Origin: Escarpia spicata
Taxonomy: Eukaryota; Annelida; Polychaeta; Sabellida; Siboglinidae
NCBI GenBank assembly: GCA_963995525.1
Contig: OZ023208.1
Span: forward strand, 19,107,658 to 19,171,657
Direction of reading: 5' to 3'
DNA: 64,000 nt
Shown piece after piece: positions 43,291 through 53,342 of the stretch. Position 1 is the stretch's first letter. Every line of letters begins with the position of its first letter. The position numbers were made by a program, and so were the translations under genes. A model generated the notes under the pieces. It worked only from the letters and a program-made list of their open reading frames with translations. It did not search any database and had not been told where the DNA came from.

Positions 43291-43392
43291 AATGTGCGGC
43301 TGACTGCTCCAAGTGTTCTGTGGCAAACGTGTGTGACAGTGACTCTTGCAAGTCACCCTTAGTTTATGACAGTACTTGAAAGAAATGTAAAG
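43291..43392 (+). pseudogene. Cys-rich exon A, copy 2, with in-frame TGA
   Basis: Same acceptor and donor as copy 1, same 102-bp length. The codon TCA (Ser) of copy 1 is TGA at 43377-43379, in the exon frame. Cys positions are otherwise kept (CAADCSKCSVANVC). If included in an mRNA it would truncate the protein or trigger decay. It may be skipped without frame loss because the exon is phase-symmetric. Confidence 0.7.
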
Positions 43393-43841
43393 GTATGTAT
43401 TGCATTCTACAGTGTTTGATATTAATACACGTTCAACTTCAACATTGGTTATTTGTTGTACGTTGTGCTGGTGGTGCAACACCACTAGACAAAATGGTGT
43501 GTTGAGTTTGCAGTGATGTCCTTCCCTACACGTAAATTATCATGGGGAGTCCAACACAAACAACTGCATTGTTAGCGGAATAGAACAATGCACTCAAAAA
43601 ATTACAATACTGTGCTGCAAATGCATATTGAAATCTATATCACACAGTTAATATATTCTACATTGCAGAACAATGACGAGCTTTACAGCGGACACATGTA
43701 AATGTTATCCGGTTGCCTTGCAGATAAACATGCAGCCTTCTTGCTGTATGTCGCAGTGGATCCGAGTGCTGCTGAGACGTCGCAGTGTTTCTGTGAACCA
43801 CATACAATTCTGGGTGTTATATCAAGTTCTTCTGCTTCTAG

Positions 43842-43931
43842 CTTGTGCTGACATCTGTGATTCCTGCACCACTGCTGATCAATGTACGACATGCTCGTAC
43901 GGTTATATGTTTGATGGCACTACATGTTCAA
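43842..43931 (+). CDS. Cys-rich exon B, copy 2
   Basis: Acceptor TTCTTCTGCTTCTAG precedes 43842 and donor GTAAGT follows 43931. It is 90 bp, phase 1-1, and reads CADICDSCTTADQCTTC, SYGYMFDGTTC, with one residue (Ile to Thr) different from copy 1. Open and apparently spliceable. Confidence 0.65.
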
Positions 43932-44470
43932 GTAAGTGGATTACATTGTTGTGTGCAATACGCCGTCTGTATTATTCACGTCAAAGACAAGTGTAAATAA
44001 TCCAGTCTGTGTGAGAGCAATAAACAGACAACAATGTTTACACTGTGAATCAGGCAGATGTGTCTAAAGATGATATTCTACTCCCATGGTTAAATCGTAC
44101 CAGAATAATTTATTTTTATTTTTGGATACTCGTCTGACACCTTAAACATACCTGACCCTAGAAGTTCTTACAACATGACAAAGAAAATATATAATTTATA
44201 CCTGCCAGCTTTTTTGTTGAAATCCGGGAGATTCCTCAGGGGTTCAGCATGTTTCCCATATATCTCGGATCTTGACATAGGAAGATTGGTGTGGTTGCTA
44301 TTGGACTCGACGCGTCAAATCAGTTTATTGTCTTTAGTGACATTTTATATGACTCGTTTTAGTTTTGATGTTTGCGTCGATCTCAAACTTGTAATTAACT
44401 TTTACAGCCACCGAAATAAACAAAGTTTTGAAGACAAATTATAACTCAAAGGTTTGTTTACAATTTACAG

Positions 44471-44558
44471 ATGTTGAGACAAGTTACGGAAAGTTGACAT
44501 CGTCTGTAGGTGGTCATGTGACAGAGATGCTGAGGGCACGGAGGGGGTTAACCCTCAT
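44471..44558 (+). CDS. Candidate exon, unknown
   Basis: Acceptor ACAATTTACAG and donor GTAAGT bracket 88 bp that stay open in phase 1: VETSYGKLTSSVGGHVTEM, LRARRGLTL. A further possible exon, after CACCTGCAG at 44904, reads HLEDQFGDRVWL before GTAAGTAG and would continue the same frame. A possible terminal piece follows the acceptor ATATTGTAG at 46219 (SCIVCRKPVCAEL, then a stop). No domain is recognised and these are only splice-site-plus-open-frame predictions. Confidence 0.25.
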
Positions 44559-47500
44559 GTAAGTAAGCCCTTTTATATATGTGTGTTGACATTGACACGA
44601 CACATGTGTCAGTTCATGTGTCACTAAACTAAACACACCTACGTGACAAACTTTGACAGGTGCACAGCTAATTTGTCGTCTTTTAGAAGATCAACAAAAG
44701 TGGATCTGTTTCTTGGTCAAGTTACAATTACAAAGCCCACATTTCTTTACGAATCCACGTGTAATTGGTGGTAAATAATTACACCGGAAGTTGTGGTGGT
44801 AAAGTTAGTGTTGTTGTAATTTTGCCTTGTAATGAGTGTAAGCAACAACAGTCATTAATTATGTTCCAGTCTCTACAGCTGTTCTCTGTAACGTGACACC
44901 TGCAGTCATCTGGAGGACCAGTTTGGTGACAGAGTATGGCTGGTAAGTAGATCAATTAACTTAGTCCTGGTCATTCACCCTCCTTGTCAGGGTTTACCCT
45001 GCTGTGTCAAAGAGAACCCGACCCTTGTTGCTCAGGGGTTATAACCTGTGATACACTGATGTCATACCAGGGCAGTGACTTTATGGGTCTGAAGGCCCTA
45101 GAAAGGGTTCGATTCCCGAAAACGCTGTTAAATTGTGTCGCTGGATGTGGCAAATGTCCCCGTATTGTGTATCTGTGTTTATTTATACAGTCGTTAGTTA
45201 AGTTGTGGCGTTATAAACTGGGTAACGATGATGTTTACCCCTCATGTTGTATACAAGGGATTGACCCAAGGTCAGGCCTTAAATGTATCACATTGTAGCA
45301 TCAGTCCAAGTCAGCACAGCTCAAACAAAGAAACATTGTATCTAAATCGTCCACTCTTTGTCAACAACAACTGTCAAAACAGACCAGAAAGTGTGTTTTA
45401 TATATCTCAAACAACATGGACTGTTCTTGTCAAATATTAATATTAGTTTACGTGGTAGAGTCATATTAATCTATGATATATTTAATATAAATTATAGAAA
45501 CATGTTTTTGTTATCAATATTTTTATATGAAGGAGTCAACTTGGATTGTCTTCATATTCGCATGTGTGCACGAGTAATGCGTGCGTGCACACGTTTATAC
45601 ATATAGCAGTCAATGATGGCAGAACTACAACCGGGTTAACTACATAAATCAGTAAAGTGTTATCTTCTGTTGTTAGTCTGGTCAACACAACTCACCGTGA
45701 CACTGCGGCGCCTGCTCGAGACTTACCTCCATTACGTCACTTATTTACGTCTAATCACACTTGCAATTGACCTTTCTGCTTATGCTTTTTTGTCATAAAT
45801 ATATATATATATATATATCTTATGGAAGGTAATTTTGCCGAGTGTATTTTAGTTTATTTCTTACTGTTAGTATATTGTATTCCTTATTCTTAGCCTAGCA
45901 ATTTGATTGTATACTTAGACAATACTGTTATTATTTGATACTGTTGCGTTTGATGTATATACAGTGTAGTATGATTGACGTGTCTGAATGTACAAAGCCA
46001 AACACAGTCGTCATCGACATATATTTAATTCTACATAATTATCATGGCAGTAAATTAGCTGTCTCTTAATGAATGCTCATGGGAAAGAAAGGTCAATTAT
46101 GCTTTTGTAGTTACATGTATTTTGTTTAGATGTTTAAGTTATCATTAGCGCTAGATAAAAACGTGTTCTGTATATAAAAGTTTCATTCTGATATGACTTT
46201 ATTTGACATTATATTGTAGGCACTTCAACAAAACATGCCAGCTGGTTCCTGCATCGTGTGCAGAAAGCCAGTCTGTGCAGAGCTAATTTTTTCACAGGCA
46301 CCTGTGTAGTGGTTTGTTTTAACTTGTGTTTTGGTGGTGTATTTCTGGTCACTTATCTCATTCACTGTTGGATCGTGTTAGGCTGAACATTATCCATGTT
46401 GTTTTCTTTTTTGAAATTTGATCCAATTTATGCTAAATGTCATCAATTTGATGACAGCTGTGTTTCACTTGCTGTTTTAACATTGAAGGATGCATTAGGG
46501 GGATGATTATGTTCTTAGGTTTAAGTTAGTCTGTGTTGAAAAAATCATTGCGTAGAACGAAAGAGATTTTTTGTTGAACTGCCTATTTATTGTGTCTCGT
46601 GCGTTATTGCTTTGCTGTGTTATGTCTTCATGTGTCATTCACGTTTACCATGTGAGGTTACTATCTATGGCAGATGTTGCTAATTTATGGTAAATATGCA
46701 GCTACTAAAATACGCATACTCCAACATTTATATAACCGGTTAAATTTTAACATAAAACGTCATTGCTTTGGAATGTTTAGAACAGTTTTTTTTATGTATA
46801 TTAAAAAATACTGTAATTGAGAAGCGATGTTAACAAGCTATTAATTTCTCTATTAGCAGAATATGTCACAATCAATATTTGCGATGTTACAAGGAAAATG
46901 AGATGTTTTAGTACCGGGTATATATGGTAATAATTGTTTGTATTATTTAGCATTATATGTTCTCTATGTGTATGATGTATATGGTATAATTTCATATCTG
47001 TAAACATCGTTATTTATTTGTATAATTACGTTGACCATACACCCATTGTCTCACTTGATTGCTCTACTGTGTGTACGTGATGGTACAACATGTGTACGAG
47101 TCACATTTGGTATTTGCTCAGCAGTGTACTGTGGTCCAGAATTCATTGAAGGTCAATGTCACCATTCCATTTAACAAGTGATCAATGTTATGGTAGTTTA
47201 ATTAACTTAGACTATTTTTAAAGTATATGCAGTTAGTTGTACCATAATGAGGTAACTTGAAGTGTACATACTTCAAAATCGTTCATGTATATTTGTTTTA
47301 CTTTAAGCCCAGCATGGTGTTTTGGTAAATACCACTCATTGGTCAGAATGTTTGTTGTGACATCACACCACATTGTTATGCGTGTCTTTGCCACTGCAGC
47401 GAGTTAGGCAAATCTACATCAAACAGCGTGTGGGCCGCAGCGTTGTCTTTCACGGCCACTAGTGGTAGATCGATGTCGTCATGTTAACAGCTAGCTCCTG

Positions 47501-47660
47501 TATGTTGTATGCACTACAGAAATTATGTTTGAATAAAAACTACTCGATAAGTCACGTTATAATGGACTTGAACTGTTTATTATTGCGTCAATATTATTAT
47601 GTGTCTGTGACAATGAAATGTTTTATTTCAACAAATAAGTCATAGTCTGCAAAATATGTG
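44559..47660. other. Mostly non-coding, no gene recognised
   Basis: Contains an (AT)n run (45797-45820) and the weak exon candidates noted at 44904 and 46219. GGGTTCGATTCCCG at 45107 resembles a tRNA T-arm but has no matching tRNA body. Confidence 0.35.
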
Positions 47661-47664
47661 ACCA

Positions 47665-47995
47665 CAATGCAAAAGGTAAGTTCTAATATAGCGCAGTATC
47701 CAGTCCTCAGGACTGCTCAAAGCGCTTTACGCTTTACTCCCTGGCAGACCTGTTCAATCAAACACCATTTTGACTTCTCTGGGAAGCATTCAGCCACGCT
47801 GCAATTAATGCACGAAGACTATTCGTACACAAATATCCACTACTGTCCATAGCCAGGTACTCATTCATACAGCTGAATGAACTGAAGCAATGTAGAGTAA
47901 ACGAACTTGCCCAAGGTTCAACACCGCCGCACTGGATTCGAACCCGCATTTTCTCAGTTGAGAGTCTGGAGGTCTTACCCCTGTGCTACTCCACA
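47665..47995 (-). mobile_element. SINE copy, minus strand, with tRNA-like head
   Basis: The minus strand reads GTAGCACAGGGGTAAGACCT (A-box-like), then GGGTTCGAATCCAGTGCGGC (B box GGTTCGAATCC), then the body TTGAACCTTGGGCAAGTTCG and GAGCAGTCCTGAGGACTGGA, and ends GCGCTATATTAGAACTTACC. The internal Pol III promoter indicates tRNA origin. The tail resembles 3' ends of L2-type LINEs, which could supply the reverse transcriptase. About 330 bp, best preserved with the copy at 53.05 kb. Confidence 0.88.
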
Positions 47996-48940
47996 ATGCA
48001 ACATGCTGATTGTAAACGATGAATAGTATTTATACAGTCTTCAGGGCTGTGTTACCGCACCTATTTCAATTGCCCCCTACCCTGGTTGAAATCACACGCA
48101 GCGCCCGTTATATATAATTTGTGTGGATCTACTGTATTTATTTATGTTCTATGTTCACAATGAAGATTCCCAATAGCACCATTTAATTAAGTGGAAGCAA
48201 ACCACACCTTTTGGTGTTTCGCACTCGCATAAGAGTTTCGGTTGTAGAAAAAGTCAGTAGACTAACCAATAAAAGGCTGTTTTCCCATTTCCCTGTGATG
48301 AGACCAGAAGTGAAAGTGACCCATAAAATAACAGGAGAGGGGGATGAGGACGATCTTTTACTTTCTCACCTAACCATCAAAACGACGACATAGAGCCGCC
48401 AAACTTCGTCACAGGCGTCCTACATGCGTATACGCTTCCTTATAAAATATACACTTGCATCGATCAAAACCCGAACATTTGTCACTCGAAGAGGGTCACC
48501 AAAATTACGCATCGTGGCGCCACTTGATCGCCTCCCCACCATTTTCTTAACCTGGCCTGCGAGCCTCCGTGCCCACGTGATTGCTGTTCAACCTGAAGAC
48601 GCGCAATGTCCATATCAGCATGCCGTCTTGTCAACACGCTCAAGCATATGAAGGATTTATTAAACAAGCACCGTCTGTGCGTTTGTCTTGAGAAAGACAA
48701 CCCTCTGTTATAGCCATATCGATTGTTTTCACTCGTTAATTGCGTTGGGAAAGTGCACCGATATTGAACACCTAACTTCCGAGCAATCTTTCTCCATTCC
48801 TGTACGTGATATCGAGGATTATCAAGGATCAGGCCACGAGTTACTACAAGCTCTGTGTGCAAGCAGGAAATAGGGTCAATGCATTTTTTTTTCTCCACAA
48901 AATGTAAAAAAGTGTTTTTCGTAATTGGTAACGGGTGACA
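47996..48940. other. No gene recognised
   Basis: Open frames on both strands (48424-48651, 48898-48482) show no motif. Confidence 0.4.
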
Positions 48941-49640
48941 TATATTGGACTACAGTGGTCCTGATATTGGACCAGGTGGTCCAATATAGGTGCTTCTGGT
49001 TCGATATACGTCATCTGTCTTGATGCTTTGAAAGAAACCAAGGTTCAGCACCCACTTCAGACTTATAAGAAGATAGTCGCTTAATGCATAAATCACGAAA
49101 ACTACGGCGTTCCAATGAGCATACAAATGACATGTGACGACTAAACGCCAAATAGATTTGACACAATTTAATTATGAACTGAGAACAAACTATTATATGT
49201 TGTCACGAATAGAAGAATACGCCAACGAAGTGATTGCCATGATAGAGTCTGTCACGGATAAACGAACAAACCAACGGAATAATGGCCAGTAGAGTGTCTA
49301 ATAATGACAAAAAGATACCAGTCGGTAATTGATGGTCCCTGATCACCAAATTAGGAATACGATCTTTTACTGACACATGTCACATCGATAGTTATAGGGC
49401 AGGCCACCAGCACAATTCATATGTATCCATATCCCACAGTGTACACATTTCACCATGGTTTCTTTTCGTTATTCGTTACACATTACCAAGATTCGTTGTC
49501 ACATTGACCGCTTTTTTCGTTTTGGCTGGCAGGAGAAAGCTGCCGTTTTTTCGTTTTTTTCTTAATTGGATCTGTTGTCTTTCTATTTGTTTTGCCAACT
49601 GTTGAGTTATGCCTACTTTTGTGCCTTTTGACTTTTGTTG

Positions 49641-50435
49641 TTAAAGTTTTTTATAGGGACTGGAGTTTATGATTTCCGACTTGGTGGTTCTTCTCTTGAC
49701 CCTAGAAATCGCTGGTTTTGGGATGGGAGACATGATTGCAGGAGTGGTGACCTTTCTAACCAGCTCTGGTTGATCAGTAAGCTGCCCCGTGATTGGGACT
49801 AATGCTTCACAATGACCAGCATCTTCACTCTGATTTATGTATTTGAGCATAATTGCACCAGACTCCTGAAATTCCGTCCCAAATTCAAGTACACTCTCTC
49901 CAACGCAGACATGCACTGGTCGTTGTAGACAGCGTGCCGTTGCAACGATCTCTATATCCCCAATAATTTCACTGGGATTCGCCATTGATGCGATTCTGTC
50001 CTCGATAGATGCATAGCACAGTCTCTGAGGTAGATCTGCGTTCACCTTCCTCTCATCAATGTTTTCATAAAGGCCAACGTTGTCTAGCATATGTACAATC
50101 GTGTTGGATTGTAGCGCATCAGCGGAAGTCATTTCTCGCATTCTCATTCGCAGGTCCTTTAAATTGCCATCGTTGTCTCTTTCTGCATGCTGCATATCGA
50201 GATCTTGACAAATAACAACGACTCGGAAGAAACAACGTCCATCTGCATTGGTTGCGACACACCTGAAACCACTCTGTCTGCTGCTTGTGGATGGGCATGG
50301 ATCATTGGACTGTTGCTCTCTCGTGGACAGCTTTTGGTTGTTGGATTGTTGCTCGCTTGTAGACGGGCTTGGGTCATTATACTGTTGTTGCTCATTCGCG
50401 GACAGGCTATGTTTGTTAGACTGTTGATCTCTCAC
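49641..50435 (-). pseudogene. OTU-like cysteine protease domain fused downstream of the transposase
   Basis: The first ~55 residues are repeats rich in Glu-Gln-Gln-Ser-Asn and Pro-Ser-Thr-Ser (SANEQQQYNDPSPSTSEQQS). The OTU part begins FRCVATNADGRCFFRVV (D-G-x-C catalytic Cys block), contains LYENIDERKVNADLPQRLCY, GDIEIVATARCLQRPVHVCV and ends GHCEALVPI (catalytic His; most OTUs have H-Y). OTU domains cleave ubiquitin-type isopeptide bonds and also occur in some transposons. The start of this frame is exactly 711 bp (237 codons) downstream of the transposase frame start at 51146, so both share phase. TAG, TGA and TAA interrupt the linker between them. The C-terminal basic tail (RVKRRTTKSE) may be a nuclear signal. 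Confidence 0.8.
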
Positions 50436-50729
50436 TGATGGGCATGGGTTGGTTGTGACATGCCTGAAATTATTCTGCCTGGTGCTTGTGGATGAGCTCA
50501 GCTCATTGAGCTGTTACTTGTTTGTGGGCGGACATGGATCATTGGACTGTCGGTCGCACGTGGACAGGCTTCGGTTGTTGGACTGTTGCTCGCTCGCGGA
50601 CGAGGTTGTTGTATTTGACGAATTGTCATTCTGCACAGTGGCATCTCAGGCAGAATTCGATGGAACATCTAAACCAGTTTCCGAGTAGGACAACTTGAAC
50701 CTTCCAGCCGCGGCGAAATCTGCATCAGT
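50436..50729 (-). other. Linker between transposase and OTU, imperfect repeats
   Basis: In the shared frame, after TAG: TDADFAAAGRFKLSY, a TGA at about 50648, SSASEQQSNNRSLSTCDRQS, a TAA at about 50510, then STSTRQNNFRHVTTNPCPSV. The segment repeats a ~36-54-bp unit (EQQSNN.SLST..QQSNDPCP) that continues into the OTU frame. Low-complexity linkers of this kind are disordered; their repeat may have expanded by slippage. Confidence 0.65.
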
Positions 50730-51146
50730 CTATATGTTCCGATCACAAGGCCAAATGCCTGTGCACTTGAAACCAGTGGCAGCAGTTACCATGGAAACAG
50801 AGCGTACGTATGCCCTTCCGAAGATACGACAGACTGAGGAGATGGTGACTGTAGTTTGTTTGGTCCTCAGCCAAGTGTCACATTCCACATTGTAATAGGT
50901 CATCACAGGTTTATAGAAAAACCGATCAAGGGGTTGGAGACGGTGCGTTGTGTGTGGAGGAATATATAATATGACGACTCCATGGTCCCGGGCGTAATGG
51001 ATTGCTTCAGTAGTTTTCGTGTGTGACGAATGACCATCAAAAATCAACAGAACATGTTTGTCTTTGGTGCAGCCAACATGAGATACAAAGTTCTTCAGCC
51101 AGACGACGAAGAGTTCCTTGTTCATCCAGCCTGATTCATTATTCAC
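50730..51146 (-). pseudogene. Pogo-like transposase: DDE core with second and third Asp
   Basis: NNESGWMNKELFVVWLKNFV, KHVLLIFDGHSSHTKTTEAI (second Asp), VILYIPPHTTHRLQPLDRFF (third Asp) and GFKCTGIWPCDRNI. This is the DDE superfamily endonuclease block of pogo/Tigger/jerky-type transposases, and all catalytic residues are present. The frame closes with TAG at 50732-50730. Beyond the stop, TDADFAAAG, the usual end of this transposase type (DFAPS/DFAAAE), follows in the same frame. Confidence 0.9.
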
Positions 51147-51882
51147 TTTGACGCTTCCAGTGATTCTATAATGCGTTTACGCCTGAAAATTATCATTGGT
51201 GGAACATAGTTGCCCCCTGCAGTCATGCTGCACACCACTGTTGTAGTAAAGCCTCTCTCACCACTAGTAAGAGATCCGATTTGCCTTTTCCCTATTTTTC
51301 CAAAGACCCGGCCAGGCTTCTGCACAGTTGTTATACCCGATTCATCCACGTTAAAGATGTTTGTAGCATCGAATCAGTACGTGTCAACCAAAGTTTCTAG
51401 TTTATCGTAGAACTCATGCACACTCTCACGATTAAACCCTTTGGCTCTCGTAATAGAAGTTGCCTCGGCTTGACGGAGGGAGAGTTCAGGGTGTCTCCTC
51501 ATAAAATCACGCTACCAATGTCTGCTAGCTGCTTGTTTTTAAGTGTTAAAGCAATGCCTTATCCCATTCGCTTCAGCCAACTGATATGCCATATCCATCA
51601 AATCTTTCCTGGTCATACCAATCAGCATATTCTCCAGTTTTAAAACATGCTCCACCAGCATGTTCTCCAACTCTGGCGGCAGAGTGCAAGGGCGACCAAA
51701 ATACTTTCTTGGACCATTAGCGATTTTGTTTTTGTTGTTTAGGTGCCGCTTCAGGGTAGCCTTCGGAACCCCCTAGGTCTTGCTAGTTGCGTTGAGGCCG
51801 GCGTCTCCATTTCTGAATGACATGACCGCTCTATCCAGTTCCTCTTGGGTCCACTTTCCGTTTTGTCTCTGGAAAATATAAT
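51143..51882 (-). pseudogene. Pogo-like transposase: HTH, CENP-B-like domain, first DDE block
   Basis: From 51880 leftwards: GKWTQEELDRAVMSFRNGDA, GVPKATLKRHLNNKNKIANG (psq helix-turn-helix), RKDLMDMAYQLAEANGI, RDFMRRHPELSLRQAEATSI (CENP-B-type second HTH), then NVDESGITTVQKPGRVFGKI (first catalytic Asp) and TTTVVCSMTAGGNYVPPMII. In-frame stops occur at about 51773, 51540, 51515 and 51377. An acceptor-like TATATTTTCCAG precedes the first residues, so an upstream exon may have existed. A one-base shift near 51146 leads into the next block. Confidence 0.8.
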
Positions 51883-52514
51883 TTGTAGCCTAAATCAATC
51901 AAACAGATGCGACATTCCCAAGTATGTCATTGATATAATATAATAATAATAGTATTTGGTATCTAAAACTAAATAAACCATGTTTTAGTTTTGGTCGTTC
52001 TGGCAGGAGGGGCTAGGTTTGAATACGGGATGTTTTTGCCCAAATGAGCGTGATCGACTTATGATGCTTGCTACGGGTTAAGTATACGTGCCACATATGC
52101 AATTATTGACCATTGATAACATAATAAGAGGCAGTTTCACATTATTGCTTGTCTGTGAAAATAATAGCCATGTCTATCAAACTTTAAGCAAGGTGTGGTG
52201 ATTATCAATAAAATAATGAGGCGTTTTGAAGAAACAAATATTATTTGTTTTTTAGTTTCCCGCATATTCCAGCAAAACTGTCAAACAAAGTGAACATTTC
52301 AGAAAATAATATACCCCGTGATTAAAAATGTAGGCCTCCCCTGTTACTCAACAAGGTCCCGGGCCATACGTAGGAGTCTAATATACACATGCAGAAACTT
52401 CAGTATGACACATTTTCATATATCATGTGTGTTGGGATGGTACGTATAGTGGACCACGGGTGTTTTACATTGGACCAGTGGTCCAACATAGGACATCCCG
52501 ACTGGTCCAATATC

Positions 52515-53040
52515 GGTCGAAGGCATAATTAACTTCTTCGATGTGATTCTCGGAAACTGTACAGTTGTCCGTCTTCATTCCTCTCATGCACGCTATATAG
52601 ACCTCCTACGACACTCTATTGTAATCGTGTACAATCGACTCTGTAACAGGCTCTGCATCACGCCTTCAAAGTTGGTTAAAACTCGATGCACACCAATCTC
52701 AATGGTATGACTCCGTTTAATCAATGAGCGGTACTAAATTGTATTGCAATGAACAGTATTGGCACAGTCGTCTTCTAAAAATATTGCAAATAATAAAGTT
52801 GTTCGAGCAACATTTATTTACAAAGGACACATATGGTAATCATAATCGACATTATCAACTTAAAAATTGCAATTATAATTGTGATGTATTTGTTTTAATT
52901 TGTACTATGCCTAATTTACCAAGACAAATGTACGCCTATATTTTCGACTTGATTTGTTAGTAATTACCATAACAAATACATAGTTTCTAACGGCAATTTG
53001 CCCTTCGTTGCGTCACAGCTAACCGGTGTGCGGCGGTCAG
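52515..53040. other. No gene recognised
   Basis: AT-rich spacer between the pogo-like element and the next SINE. Confidence 0.4.
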
Positions 53041-53044
53041 TCGT

Positions 53045-53342
53045 AGGCCAGTCACTAGCTTATGTAGAGCGCAGTAGCGCAGCTTTAAAAGCTCAGGGCT
53101 CTCAACTGAGAGAACGTGGGTTCGAATCCAGTGCGGCGGTGTCGAACCTTGGGCAAGTTCGTTTATTCTACATTGCTTCAGTTCACCCAGCTGTATGCGA
53201 TAGACAGTGGTGGATATTCGTCCCAGAGAAGTCGAGATGGTGTTCGATTGAAGAGGTCTGCCAGGGAGTAAAGTGTAAAGTGCTTTGAGCAGTCCTGAGG
53301 ACTGGATACTGCGCTGTATAAGAACTTAGCTTTACCTACCTT
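53045..53342 (+). mobile_element. SINE copy, plus strand, complete
   Basis: Head: TAGCGCAGCTTTAAAAGCTC (A-box region) and GGGTTCGAATCCAGTGCGGC (B box). Body: CGAACCTTGGGCAAGTTCG, CTACATTGCTTCAGTTCACC, GAAGTCGAGATGGTGTTCGA, GTGCTTTGAGCAGTCCTGAG. Tail: CTGCGCTGTATAAGAACTTAG. The tRNA-like head and L2-like tail are both present, so this is the best copy for a consensus. Confidence 0.9.

Larger units (their letters stand above)
42703..44306 (+). repeat. Duplicated block, copy 2
   Basis: Colinear with 39598-41093 (see there). It differs by a longer CT tract and a 13-bp insertion near 43726. It ends inside the MITE at TTGCTATTGGA, after which CTCGACGCGTC is unrelated to copy 1. Confidence 0.92.
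48942..52514 (-). mobile_element. Pogo-like DNA transposon encoding a transposase-OTU fusion
   Basis: Inverted terminal regions of ~48 bp lie at 48942-48988 and 52466-52514. Both are made of ATATTGGAC..TGG..TTGGACCA.TGGTCCAAT, i.e. two TGGACCA-type palindromes at each end. Between them, on the minus strand, lie a psq-type HTH and CENP-B-like DNA-binding region (about 51880-51420), a DDE transposase core (51349-50730), a repetitive linker (50729-50290) and an OTU domain (50285-49830). The ~3.6-kb length is normal for pogo/Tigger elements with an extra domain. Stops and one frameshift make this copy inactive. Pogo target duplication is TA; ends could not be fixed to the base. Confidence 0.75.

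Noticed and set aside
45060..45135. Possible tRNA gene around GGGTTCGATTCCCG
   Set aside because: Only the T-arm-like word fits; no acceptor, D or anticodon stem could be formed.
48482..48898. 138-residue minus-strand frame
   Set aside because: No recognisable motif; overlapping frames on the other strand are equally open.
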